A stretch of DNA of 64,000 bases from Desmodesmus armatus. Lineage: Eukaryota > Chlorophyta > Chlorophyceae > Sphaeropleales > Scenedesmaceae. Under the pieces are notes generated by a model, which ran no database searches, was not told the origin of the DNA, and saw nothing but the letters and a program-made list of their open reading frames with translations. The DNA lies in contig VIIQ02000860.1 in NCBI GenBank assembly GCA_007449985.2, forward strand, positions 29,267-93,266, in the 5' to 3' direction. The translations under genes were made by a program, and so were the position numbers. Below are positions 49,656-60,475 of the stretch, in pieces (within the stretch, counting starts at the first letter, position 1; each line of letters starts with the position of its first letter).

Positions 49656-50344
49656 ACAGCAGCAGCAGCCACAGCGTTGTTGGCCACCTTTCTCTGGCCC
49701 AGCAACCAGACATGCATGCCCTGACACCCACCAAACCAATGGTGATCCTCACACTCTTCCCCGAGGCCTCAGCAAGTCATGCTGAGCACCAGTGCGCTGG
49801 GCCCAACACCACCATCACAACTGCTGCTGCTGCTGCTGCTGCAGGGCTGGGTTGAGCCCCTGCTGAGATTAGGCTCCGAAGTTGAGCGTCTCCGTTCCCC
49901 TACCCATCAACCAGATGGACGTCCAAACTGTACCGCAAGGAGGACAACTAGGCCACCAACATAAAGGGAGACGGCACCATGGAAACCATTATGACCCCCC
50001 CCCCCTCAAATTGCTTTTGCCGCTGGCAAGAAGTTCTGATACGACAAGACACACCACACACCTTTGTGGACTGGGAGTGGTGTCCAGCACACAAATTGGG
50101 GCCCAGCGATCCGTATCCTGGGTGTGGTCCTGCCCCCCCCCCTCCCCCCTTCAGCAACTTTACCTCCCACAATCACGGCGTCATACAGCACATCTGTTGG
50201 TGCATCAGTGTTCAGCTCCCTTGTGGTTTCAGGGTATGGGGTCTTCACTGCTCCAGGTGCTGCTGCACCTCCCAGCCTGCTGCTCTTGCTGTGCCACCTC
50301 TTGCCCACATTGGAGCCCGAGAACGGTCGGTGTCGCTGCAGCAT
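40640..50344 (-). CDS. CRTISO: Carotenoid isomerase, chloroplast precursor
   Basis: CRTISO is a plastid flavoenzyme that converts tetra-cis-lycopene to all-trans-lycopene, feeding lutein and ketocarotenoid synthesis. Sixteen exons join without a phase conflict to 592 residues, the usual family length: 50344-50164, 49607-49524, 49185-48992, 48585-48531, 47900-47795, 47091-47018, 46529-46335, 44107-43979, 43752-43629, 43260-43190, 42972-42888, 42620-42545, 42312-42202, 41851-41781, 41499-41368, 40730-40640. A transit-peptide-like start ([19 protein letters not shown]) precedes the dinucleotide-binding DAVIVGGGMGGL. Later landmarks: [84 protein letters not shown] and CAHRVAVDIG. Exon 8 carries a species-type insertion with eight serines coded by an AGC run. 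The start codon is a choice; the frame stays open upstream. Confidence 0.96.
41105..41150 (-). repeat. Donor-side echo of CRTISO exon 15
   Basis: Diverged copy of the exon end ([12 protein letters not shown] coding region) downstream of the donor at 41367. Confidence 0.7.
44249..44760 (-). repeat. Five acceptor-side echoes of CRTISO exon 8
   Basis: Copies of the acceptor and exon 8 start ([11 protein letters not shown] coding) begin at 44249, 44368, 44491, 44601 and 44731; the real exon starts at 44107. Spacing is 110-142 bp. Most keep 'tgcag' or 'tgcaag' acceptors and about 40-65 exon-derived bases. Confidence 0.92.
45397..46200 (-). repeat. Four donor-side echoes of CRTISO exon 7
   Basis: Copies of the last ~100 bases of exon 7 ([20 protein letters not shown] coding) end at 46101, 45871, 45639 and 45397, at intervals of 230-242 bp. 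The real exon ends at 46335. Each keeps a gtaag or gtgag donor. Unit spacing is constant, which marks a true tandem array of exon edge plus intron start. Confidence 0.93.
47733..47794 (-). mobile_element. 62-bp introner-like element, copy 2
   Basis: Occupies exactly the first 62 bases of CRTISO intron 5, starting at the donor after ...LEEPR. It matches 19304-19365 at 60 of 62 positions and lies in the same sense relative to transcription. Its own first bases, gtgtgt, serve as the donor. Confidence 0.75.
48686..48885 (-). repeat. Donor-side echoes of CRTISO exon 3
   Basis: A copy of the exon 3 end ([13 protein letters not shown] coding region) with gtgagt ends at 48835; a weaker one lies at 48686-48730. 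Confidence 0.85.
49290..49339 (-). repeat. Acceptor-side echo of CRTISO exon 3
   Basis: Copies the acceptor 'tacgcag'-like site and the exon start ([15 protein letters not shown] versus [15 protein letters not shown] in the real exon at 49185). Confidence 0.88.
49620..49653 (+). repeat. 34-base poly-G tract
   Basis: Uninterrupted G run on the + strand. In the CRTISO transcript it is a C run ending 12 bases before the exon 2 acceptor, so it acts as an extreme polypyrimidine tract. Confidence 0.9.
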
Positions 50345-51104
50345 TTGCGTTCGATCGATGGTTAGAGCAGTAGAAACGACGAGAAAGGTTGAGGTTTCGC
50401 GACACCGACACCCTGCACTGAATTGTAACACTATTGCTGCTGCAGGACAGCTCAGCAGGTAATGTGGGCCAACGCAGAAGATCCCCTGGCTGAAAGACGC
50501 AGCTATGAAGCTGCATGATGCCACGAGGGCTAACGAACGCGCATGCTCTAAGTCACCCTGGTCAAACATTGCAGTTGAGCAACAGCTGCACACCAGCTCG
50601 CCGCCCAAACCCCAGCTGGGTTCAACTCGATTCAACACCAACGAACACAACGAAAGCCTCCACAAAGTCAGAGCTCGCACCAAGCACCAGCCTGCACCCT
50701 CACTGTCAAACGACGTATTGACTGTCCAGTCACGGTCTGTCATTGACTCCTTACCGCCTTGAAGCCACAGCAGCACTGGAACACAATACCACTGGCTGCA
50801 CACTGTTCATGCTGTGCCGCCCCCACGCCCCCACGCCACCAGCTGCCACCATAATCTGCTGATGCTTCACTGCTTGAGTGGTTTCACCAGTGCTGCCAGG
50901 GCCCTGCGCTGTGCTTGAGGGGCACCAACCATGCCATCACTCGTTTCATCACTGTCACCTGACTGCCTTATTAGTACTGCATTGAAGCCACACAGCACTA
51001 CCAACACAGGACCACCGGTTGCACACACTGCAAGGTGGTGCTGGCCTCACAACACCTGCTACCACCAACATGCCATGCTGGCAACACCATCACATGTTGT
51101 CCCT
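50345..51104. other. CRTISO 5' flank and IF-3 3' flank
   Basis: Holds the CRTISO promoter/5' UTR and the IF-3 3' UTR. Bases 50866-50931 are a copy of the last coding exon of IF-3 (…gccctgcgctgtgctt… around 51112-51180), placed past its stop codon. Confidence 0.7.
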
Positions 51105-54042
51105 TCACTGCTTGAGTGGTTTCACCAGTGCCGCCAGGGCCCTGCGCTGTGCTTGTGGTGCACCAACCTCCACCTTGAAGTCAGACTGCAGCCGAGTGGT
51201 GAGGTACGCCAGCGCATCTGCAGGGCACACACAGCAGAAAGGGTGTCGTGATGGCATGTGACCCCAGGCATACAAAGCGCAAGGACAAGGCATCCTTGCA
51301 CTTTGTAAGCTGGATATGTTCCCCAAGTCAAATCTGTGTGAAGGCTTGGTGCCTGTCTGGCAGGTGATGCCAAGAGGGGGTGACCTCCGAGCATGGCCGC
51401 TAGCAAGGAGGAAGGCGTCTGCAGGGCACTCATTGGCAGTGCTGGTGACGGGTGGCTGGTCAACAGACAGGCAAGCTGTGCTGATCACATGCAGTGCAGG
51501 TATGATGCTGTCAACTAATTTGTTGTGTCTGTGCAATCCTTCTATTTGAAGGCATTGACAATGCGTGAGTGCAATGTACAGAACTGCAGTCAGTCTTATC
51601 GCATCTTGGCCTTGCAGTAGCTGGCAACACATATGGGCTTTTGGCTAAGTGGTGAGCTGCCCTCCATCCCGCCCTGTGGCTCCCCACCTGCTGCTGCCTC
51701 CTGCTCTTCAGTGCGGTGCTTCACAACCAGCTGCACCCTGCAAGGCACACAGCAGCATGCCACACACACTCATGTCAGTGCCATCGCACACACCACATGA
51801 ATTGTGTGCATTGGTCGTCACTCACAAACCTGAGTGAACAAACACACAGGACCGTCCAGCCAGCACACTGTTGACGGGACGCTGTGACCTGGTCAATGCC
51901 TGGGTAAGCCTCGCTTCGTGTTCCATAATGCATCCCTGAATGCATCCCAGCAACATCACCAGTACTGGAATCAGCAAACTGCAAGAGCCCTGCTGCTGCG
52001 ACAAGCCAGTGCCATCTGTTGACGGTTGCTACAGCTGCCCAACACCCAGTCCCTGCTGTGCGTTCCCACCTGTACCCCTCCTCCAGCCAGGCAGTCACTC
52101 TCCTCATCTTCACCTCAAGGTCATGGTCTGGGTGGGTGGGTGGGGTGGGTGGGTGGGTGGGGGCAGGGTGGGTGGAGGGTGGATGGAGGGTGGGTGGATG
52201 GTTGGGTGCGAAGGGGTGAGGGCAGCCGGCTGAGGGGAGGGGCTGAGACAGCTTTGGCATGCGGTCAACATGCAAGTGCCACAAAGTCCGTCCCTGAAAG
52301 TGAGGTACCCTATTACCAATTAACCCCGGGGTCGCGAGATGCCCCCCCCCCCCCACACACACACCCTTCGCCTCGCGCCAAGGGGCGGTGGTGGTGGTGG
52401 TGCGTCCCTGAAAGCACTGCAGTTTCAACATCTTGGCCCATGCGCGATGCCCCCCCCCCTCCCCGGCCCAGTGGCTGCATCCCAGCCCATCCCAGCGCCC
52501 CTCACCTGCTATGCGTGCACTGAACTGCATCTCCTTTGGTGTGGCCAGCTTCTGCTGCAGCCGCCGCTGCTTCTCAACAGCCTCGTTCTTCTGAGCCTGC
52601 TCGTACTTGAACTTGCTATAGTCCAGGATCCTGAACAGCAACCAAACCGGGGGGGGGGGGGGGGTTCAACTCTGGAGGATTCTGATCACGGTATGTGCAG
52701 CAGGCGGTTGTGATCGGTTATGAACCTTGTAAACCAGTAGGCGTGCAATCTTACAAAGCCCCACAAGGCAATGGTGACGCTCTGTTCATCACTACCTATA
52801 CTGGTGCATGGCAAACAGAGCAGGCGCCGCCGGGGTGAAGAAGACATGTCTCATGCAACCCTGCTGCTACTACCTGCTGCACCCTCCCCCTGTCAAGCAC
52901 AACAGGCAGAAGCATACTCCTTGTAAGCTTCCAGCGCAACACGGGTTTCCTGCTGGACTCCGTGTCCGACACAGGTTTGAATTCTGATGCCTGTTGCTTA
53001 CAAAGTAGCCCCCTCGAATGACGATACGCCTGTCATGGCGGCACCCCCCCCCCCTTGCCTCCCCCCTCCCCCTCCCAGTTACACACATCGCCCTCTCACC
53101 TAGCCACAGGCGGGTCAGCTCGTGGGTTGACCTCCACCAGGTCCAGCCCAGCGGCCTCAGCAGCAGCACGCGCAGCAGACAGACTCAGCACCTGACGCAG
53201 CACAGCAAAGCAAACCATTGGCGGTGAAACGAGCACAGAGCTGGCCACACGGCTGGCTGGGTTTGGTGCTGGGCGAAGGAGAGGCAGGGTCAAGGCCGGG
53301 CTGAAAGTGATGCACTTGACTTCGGGGGATGGGGGGTGGGGGGTGGGGGACCTCTTCCCCAGATTCCAAAGGCTCTGCTGCATCTGTGGTCTTGCCTCAT
53401 GACGGCATCACACATGTAAAAGTGTTTGGGGCGGCTGGCGCTCTCCTGCTGCAGCTGCTAGCGGCGCTGCTCTCCGCTAATCATTGTGCACAGTCCACAC
53501 CCTGCACACCCAAGGCACCACCCCTGAATTGCGGTTGCTGTCACTGCGCTGTTCCCGTTCAGCTTGCTGCTCCTTTGATTTGATCCCTCCTTACCCTTTA
53601 TCCCCCTGCTTCCCTCCTTCCTGGCTCCGCAGCTACCACCGCAAGGTCTACCCCACCTGCACGCTGCTGCTGCTGCACGATGCAACCACAACCTCCCGTT
53701 CTGTCCCCCCCCCCTCGGCAAGTCAATTCTTTCCTCCCCTCACCTGGTTGGTGCCGTCAGGCAGGACCACCATGAGGGATGGAGCAGTGATCTGGTGGTT
53801 GCGCCGCTGCTTGGGGGCTTCAGGGGAACCACCCCCCTGAGACTGCCGCGACCGCTGCTGCTGCTGCTGCTGCTGCGACGACTGCTGCTGCTGCTGCTGC
53901 TGCTGTTGCCAGGGTTTGCTCCTGGATGCAGTGGACATGCCTGCCAGCTGAGTCTGCTGGGGTGGCCAGGCGTGCTGTGACATGCTGTGGTTGCGCTGCA
54001 GGAACGCACGAGGTGCTGCTCCCAGACAAGATAACAGCATTC

Positions 54043-54082
<40 letters not shown>

Positions 54083-54454
54083 AGTCTGAGAAGGCTGCTG
54101 CCATGTGAAGTAGCCTCTGCTGTGGAACACATCAGCTTGCTCCTGCTGCCTCCGAGAAAGCGATGTGAACCAGCAGTGCTGCCCTGTATGCCCATGCAGT
54201 GCCTGCAACGGCGTGCCCTGCTGCACGGCAGCTGGTTTGAAGGCTGAAGACTGGTGTCGCACAGCACGCAGAGCCTGTTGGTGGTCATGGGCACTGCCAA
54301 ATAAGTCCTGTTGGCTTCCTGCAGCTGCCGCCAACTGGCCTGTTGTAAGGGACTTACAACTTTGAGAAGCCTCCAGGTACTGAGAGATCAGCGCCAGGTG
54401 GCCCCTACAGGCCGATGGCATTAGCAGGAGATCAGTTGTGATCTGACGCAGCAT
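51105..54454 (-). CDS. Organellar translation initiation factor IF-3
   Basis: IF-3 binds the small ribosomal subunit, blocks premature subunit joining and checks initiator tRNA. Six exons join in phase to 382 residues: 54454-53744, 53191-53100, 52630-52506, 52127-52070, 51737-51688, 51217-51105. The first ~200 residues are a targeting and linker region (MLRQITTDLLLMPSACRGH, two poly-Gln tracts of CAG origin). The IF-3 N domain begins NHQITAPSLMVVLPDGTNQ and continues VLSLSAARAAAEAAGLDLVE, NPRADPPVAR. The linker helix is ILDYSKFKYEQAQKNEAVEK. The C domain follows with HDLEVKMRRVTAWLEEGYR, VQLVVKHRTEEQE and a short end (LAALVKPLKQ). The amphipathic, Arg-containing start suggests mitochondria, but plastid targeting cannot be excluded. 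It shares a 220-bp upstream region with the next gene. Confidence 0.92.
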
Positions 54455-54674
54455 GGTGCCTGTTCCAGGGGCAAACCATAGGGCGCGTTTGGTTCATCGA
54501 TATAGTGTGAGGTTATATGGAGGGCGGCATGCAGGCATCTGAAGGCAGATGAATACCTGAATCCCTATACAGTTGGCAACGGCACGACCACATCGACCGC
54601 ATTCTCGATTGTCTTTCCCCACATTGCTCTTGTCTTACTAGCATTACATTGACTAACTCCTGTACGTTCGCACC
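54455..54674. promoter_or_regulatory. Putative bidirectional promoter
   Basis: Only 220 bp separate the divergent start codons of IF-3 (54454, minus) and the membrane-protein gene (54675, plus). Both promoters and 5' UTRs must lie here or overlap transcribed sequence. The stretch is free of triplet runs and lower in GC than its flanks. No TATA box stands out. Confidence 0.5.
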
Positions 54675-57600
54675 ATGTCCCAGCTTCAGCCTATGCTTGG
54701 CAGAGGCTGCAGTCACCATCACCACAGACATGCAAGCTACAGGAACAGCTCTGTGTCATGTGCTGCAGCATTCAGGACCCTCCAGAGACCTTCTAGGCGT
54801 CAGCTGTCAGGTATGTGCAGCCCTGGCTGGTTTGGGTGTCACTGCATCTGGCTGGTGTCAGGTCATGCACTGGTTTGAGTGGCCACAGTGCTGAGCCACA
54901 GTGTCTTTTGGTGGGCAACAGTACATGCTGGCTGAACTACTGAACGGGCGCTCTCTGAACAGAGAAACCAACATAAAGTGCTTGGCAATAGCTAGCATGA
55001 CGCAACCCCGTCCCCCCACAGCGGCAGGTGTGAAGCAGCGACTGTCCTCCTTCTGGTGGTTGTTGTGGGTGGTAGTGGTGTGTAGACAAGGTGGGGGGGG
55101 GGGGGGGGTAGGTGTCAGATGTGTTAGGCGCTTGTTATCCATGCTACAGGGCCAATCAGCACTCTGGCTCAGTGCGTGTTGTGCATTTGCCTACTCACTC
55201 CGTCGCGTCACCCCCATGCCACTGATGCGATGCGCCTGCTATGCTGCTGTTCGCAGTGAGGGCAGCAGGAGGGGACGACAAGCAGCAGCGGGATGACAAC
55301 AAGGATGGACCAAGCACATCAGGCAGCAGCAGCAGCGGCAGCAGCAGCTCTGGCGGCATACCTGCCGTGCGTGAGTAGGGTGTGGGCTGGGCAGCTGCAG
55401 GCAGTTGGCAGCCGTGTGACCTTCAGACATTCAGACAGAACCTTCGCTGCCTCTGGCAAATGACTAGTAGTGTGCTGACTAGCAGCCATACACAGCAGCG
55501 CATATGCTGGCAGTAGTCAACTGGGGTTGCAGCCTGCATGGGGTTGCAGGACTCCCTCCCTTCAGTTGAGCTCTCAAACTGCATAGCATGAACCAAAGTG
55601 GGTGACTGTGAGGGCTTGTGTGTCAGTGTTGTCAGCAACTGCCAGTCAACCCATGCATCTGCTAGGCTAAGTCCACCAGGCCCAGTGCTGGCAGTGAGCA
55701 CAGGCAGTGACCATCCTCACTGCCATTTCAGTGACAGCACATACGCCAAAAAAAGCAGCTTATTGTTGCACATGCAGCTGCTGGCATGCGGCTGGAGGTA
55801 TGATGTCCATGGCACCCACACCCCATTATGCCTCACCCCTGCCCCTGTCTCTCCCTCTGCTGCTGCTGCTGCTGCTGTTTGTCCTTCAGTGCTGCTGTTT
55901 GTGAGCTCGGCTGCCTGGACCGTGACCAACATGCGTGATGAGCTGGGAGACATACTGGCAGGAGACGACACACTGGGGGACCTCACACTCGCAGGACTGG
56001 GACTAGGTAAGGCCGGTTTCAGGGCCCTAGGTCAGTGGAGTGGTACGGTTCATCTGGAGGGAGATTTGCACCGCGATCTCACAACTGCAGGGTTTTGGGG
56101 TGCCACCTGAGGGCTGAGCCTAGGCAAGGGACGACACCCGGGGAGACCTCACACTCGTTGGGCTAGAACTAGGTAAGGGTGTTGACGTGTGAGGGTTCAG
56201 TACTGGTGTGCCGACCTGAGGGCTGATCCTAGGCACGGGGGGACACCCTGGGGGACCTCCCCCTCGCAGGGCTGGCACTAGGTCAGTGATTTGTGAGGGT
56301 TCAGGGTGGGAGGGTTTTGGGTTGGGAGGTGCTAATTTCGGTTGAACCTTGGAAACAGGTGCAGCATTTGCGGCTGGGGGTCCCTTGCACCTGGCAGGTT
56401 GAAGCCTGGCAATGGTGGACAGCTTGGGGACCTCGTGCTCGCAGGACTGGGGCCGCCTGACCTGACCTGAGGGCAGTAAGGGTGTTTTTTAGGGTTTGTG
56501 GTTGGTGCACCCTGTTGTTGACTGAACCTTGGAAAGGAACGACACACTGGGGGGCATCACACACGCAGGATCAGGACTAGGTAAGGACGTTTGGTTGGGG
56601 GCCCTAGGTCAGCAGAGTGGTACGTTCAGTGTGGGAGATGCGCTCACTATCCCAGGGGTGCAGGGTTCAACCCAAAGTTTGGAGTGCTATCCGAGAGTTG
56701 AAATGTGGCAAAGGGGGACAGGCTGGGGACCCACACTGGCAGGACCGGGACTAGGTAAGGGCCGCGTCGCAGTTGGCACCAGGCAGGTGGGTGATGTGTT
56801 AAAGGATGGGAGACCCCATCCCCCCTATCCACTCAAAATGGCAAAGCCTGGGGACCTTGTGCTTGCAGGGCTGGGACTAGGTTCGGGCTGTGTGACCAGC
56901 GGCACTAGGTCAGGTGGGTGTTGTGCGCAGGGTGGCAGACCCTTCTCTCCTGTCGCCACAAGAGTAAGATCGTCTGTGCAGGGTGGGTTTTTTTTTTGGT
57001 TGGGGTTTGAAGGTTTTGCTTGAGAAAGTGGAACATCATGAGGGACCTTACGTCGCGTAATAGGCTATCAAAGCTCGGGGTAGGCTAAACCCATCACTTG
57101 CACCACCTCACAGTGAAGTTGCGTGAAATATGTGAACCTGCCCTGCCGCATGTGTGTCACCATCCCCTGCAGGTGACCTCACAGGCGCTCTGCTGTGGTC
57201 TGCCGCCATGTGGTACGCCAGCCCCCTGCAGCTGCTGCTGGTGTTCCTTGGCAAGATTGACACAGAGAGGCCCTCAGACTGGCTCATGTACATCATCGGG
57301 CGCGCAGCTCAACTCCCGTAAGCAACTGCCTTCTGAGGGGTGAGGGGAGGGCAACAGGAGACACTTCCATGAGAAGGCGTGCGCGTGCGCGTGCGCGCGG
57401 GCGGGGGGGGGGGTGTCAGTAAAGGGGACTGATGCACAGTCTGCAGCCCTGGACCGTGCATCTCCTGCCTAGCTCGCCGCTGGCTGTCACTCTCCAAATG
57501 GTCAGAGCGAGGAATCACTTTGACATGTAGGAGTAACACAGCACACAGGGAGCTGAATGTGCGATGCACCCTTTCCGGCAGCATGATTGCTGCTCAGACC

Positions 57601-59611
57601 CACAAGTGCACTTGGTGCTGTGTTTTTGATGTGGCATTGTGCATGTGGAGGGACTGACCTCACCCACCCAACGACATCACAGCCGCAAACACATCGCACC
57701 ATGACTGTGTGAATGTTTTGAAGCGCCCTACACCCTTACAACCCCCTGAAACCCCGCAATACCCCCCCCCCCTGCATGTCATTGTGTCCCCCAGGGTTGA
57801 CCAGGTGGACTACTCTGCCCCCAGCTGGGTGCAAGGTGCAGCAGCTGGTGCGTGCGTGTGTGGCGGGCTAGGCATTGCTGGCCTGCTGGGCTGGGGCCTG
57901 GGTGACCCGACATGGTCCATCAGCAGCGGCATTGGAGCATTGTTTGCTGCTGCTGTGTTTGAGGTGGGTGTGGCCACTCTGCATGGTGGTGGGCATGAAA
58001 GGGTGGCTGTGGGGACGGGTCACGGGGGACGGGGGATGGGGGGGGGTCTCCATCCCAGGGTATGTAGTAAGTGCATGAGATGGGAATGGCCAGCAACGGT
58101 GCTGGGTTCTTCAAGGCTTCACGGCGCGCCGGGGGGGGGGGGGGTGTCCATTGACGCGGAGCATTCAGTCCGTGTACGACATGGATGGTCTTGTGGTGTG
58201 TGCCAACAGCTTGCAAGCAGGATTGTGATGCCTATCAACACATGCAAATGCCTTGATGGTGGCTATCACTTGTCAAAGGACACTCGATGGCAGCGACTAC
58301 TGGGCATGCCAAGTATCTGCATGGGCTCAATTCAGGCATGCTACTTGTAGCAATCTGTGTGCTCAACGTGAAGCTTTCCCTTGGGGCACCTGATTGATCT
58401 GGGTCACCTGGGGCACTTGGGGCACCTGAGGCACCTGGGGCATTTGGGGCACCTGGGGCACCTTGGGCACCTGGGGCACCTGGGGCACCTCGGGCACCTG
58501 GGGCACCTGAGGCACTTGGGGTACGTGGGGCACCTGGGGCACTGGGGCACGTGGGGCACCTGGGGCACCTGGGGTACGTGGGGCACCTGGAGCACCTGGG
58601 GCACCTGGGGCACTTGGGGCACCTGGGGCGCGTGGGGCACATGGGGCACGTGGGGCACCTAGGGCACGTGGGGCACCGAGGGCACCAACAAACGCGGAGT
58701 ATTGTGTAACATGGCCAAGGTTTCCGGGCTATGATCCCTGCCGCCCCACCCAAGCAACATTGTTGACACAATGTTGTGTCAATGACGCGATGCCACCCTG
58801 CAGGCTGGGCGCCCGAAGCGACTGTCTGTTGATGAAGCCAAGCTGCTAGAGTCGCAGTGGCAGGACTTTGGTGAGTGAGTTGACTGCAGACTCTGTTGGG
58901 ATGATCATGTTTTCCCTACCGTGTGACGCTGAGATCTGTTTGCATGGATTTGGTAGTGCATGCTGTGGAGAGGTGCATACCTTTGTCCTTGTGTGAAGCA
59001 GCTTGAACTTGAACTGTAACTACACTAGTAACTGTAACTGTCACCGTTACAAGGCAATGTTGGTCGCATATGTGAAAAACACAAGAATGAGTGCGAGTGT
59101 TTGTGGCATGACAACACCAAGTGGGATCACCTGACCGATTATGCTAGTTCGTACTTAACTATCTGCTGACGCTACACTGTGTTGTGCCGTCCTGCGATAT
59201 GCCGTGGCGTCTGCCGCAGCTTCGTTTGCCAACAACAAGATGCAGCGATCGGGTCGTTGCCACGAGAGCGAGGTCTTTTCAGCATTCAGGCGCAGCTATG
59301 GCCGCTACAGGTCGCCCGATGTGCTGCCTGACTCCACCCTGCGAGACATGGTGCGCAACTGGCACCCAGGGCTTGAGCGCACAAGGACAGGCTACCTGAA
59401 GAATGTGTCACTACAGGCGTTACCAACCCCTGGCAAGGCTGCTGCGGGAGCAGTGGCGACATCAGCGGCGGCAGCGGACGGTGGGAGTGAGGTGTCGTCT
59501 GGGTCAGACCTGCTGGACAGCATAGCTGAGGCAGCAGGCCGCCAGGGTAGCTCGGACAACAGCAGTCAGGTGGCTGAGGCAGCCACAGAGCAGCCTGCGC
59601 AACGGCCGTGA
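54675..59611 (+). CDS. Plastid-type membrane protein of unknown function
   Basis: Seven exons join in phase to 378 residues: 54675-54810, 55257-55367, 55890-56006, 57173-57317, 57795-57963, 58804-58870 and 59220-59611. The first ~45 residues are Ser/Arg-rich with few acidic residues (MSQLQPMLGRG, RTLQRPSRRQLS), as in a chloroplast transit peptide. A Gly/Ser linker follows. Residues 90-215 hold likely membrane segments: WSAAMWYASPLQLLLVFLG, and a Gly-rich pair CVCGGLGIAGLLGWGLG / SGIGALFAAAVFE. The C-terminal soluble part has RPKRLSVDEAKLLESQWQDF, a basic segment (FRRSYGRYRSPDVLPDSTLR) and DMVRNWHPGLERTRTGYLKN, then a low-complexity tail. The pattern suggests a thylakoid or envelope protein conserved in the green lineage, but I do not recognise the family. 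Exon 3 is followed by six splice-junction echoes. Confidence 0.85.
56132..56882 (+). repeat. Six donor-side echoes of exon 55890-56006
   Basis: The exon end (DTLGDLTLAGLGLG coding, then gtaagg) recurs near 56173, 56283, 56450, 56582, 56757 and 56882. Four or five copies keep a gta/gtc donor directly after 'gggactag' or a variant. Spacing is about 110-175 bp. Confidence 0.9.
58384..58682. repeat. 9-bp minisatellite in intron 5
   Basis: About 33 copies of a 9-bp unit, consensus ggggcacct with ggggcacgt and ggggcactt variants, in the intron between exons 57963 and 58804. Both strands read as open frames only because the unit is a multiple of three. Confidence 0.93.
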
Positions 59612-60475
59612 GTGGCTGTGGGTGCGGGAGTTTGTCTTGTGTCGTAATGGATTCAGTGCGAAATATATGCTTGGTGGACATTGCAGTGACTGAACAAAGG
59701 GGGCACATGTTTTGGTGCCAAGTCGACGCATGATGGTTTCTTGTGGTGGGTTTTACCACAGTTTGTGCGAGTGATTGCGGTCGACATGTTCAGTATCTCT
59801 CCACCGCAACTGCCCATATCGGTGACTCCGTGTACACGCATGACACAACAGGCGGCACATGCAACCAGGGGGGCACTCATATCGTGCATGCTGACCATGC
59901 GGTGCTTGCTGTTGAACATTTGCAGTAGCTGGCATTTGCTTTGTTGCTGTGGTGGTAGTGCCACCGGAGTCCGGTGGGTAAGCCGTTGGGGCCGCAGGCG
60001 GCCTGATGTTGGGCAAGCTAGATGATGACACCTGCGGTTGTTTGCTAGGTGTCACTGCTCGCATGCCATGCGCTAGGCGCTGGAGGCTTGTGCAGTGTTG
60101 CATGAGTTGGATGCCCTATGAGTCTGAAAGGGCGATCAGGCGTGGCCCCTATCTTGTTGCGTTTAGTAATATTGGTGGTTGTCAAGGTGATCGTGACACG
60201 TGACAGCAACCCGCATCCAATCTATGCCCACTTCTATCCTTTTAGGAAGCATGGACCTGGGGATCTGACTTTGATGTACATGCACATCCCTTGTTTGAAT
60301 GCGGCTCCTAGAGAATGCCGTGCTCTACACATGACTGTCAGCATATGCTGTCGACGTACTCAGCAGCTGTGCAACGACACGCAACATATCCCCCCTTTCC
60401 GTCAAACTTGAAATCTTGATCTGCAATGAAGTCATGCAAGTGTTGTGACACTGAAGCCTGACCGGAACAGCTGCA
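59612..60475. other. 3' flank of the membrane-protein gene
   Basis: No gene seen. GC content is lower than in the genes, and no exon chain or TGTAA close to the stop codon was found. Confidence 0.45.

Noticed and set aside
58235..58771. 178-codon minus-strand frame with CPRCP repeats, resembling a Cys-rich protein
   Set aside because: It is the complement of the 9-bp intronic minisatellite; the unit length is a multiple of three, so every frame stays open.
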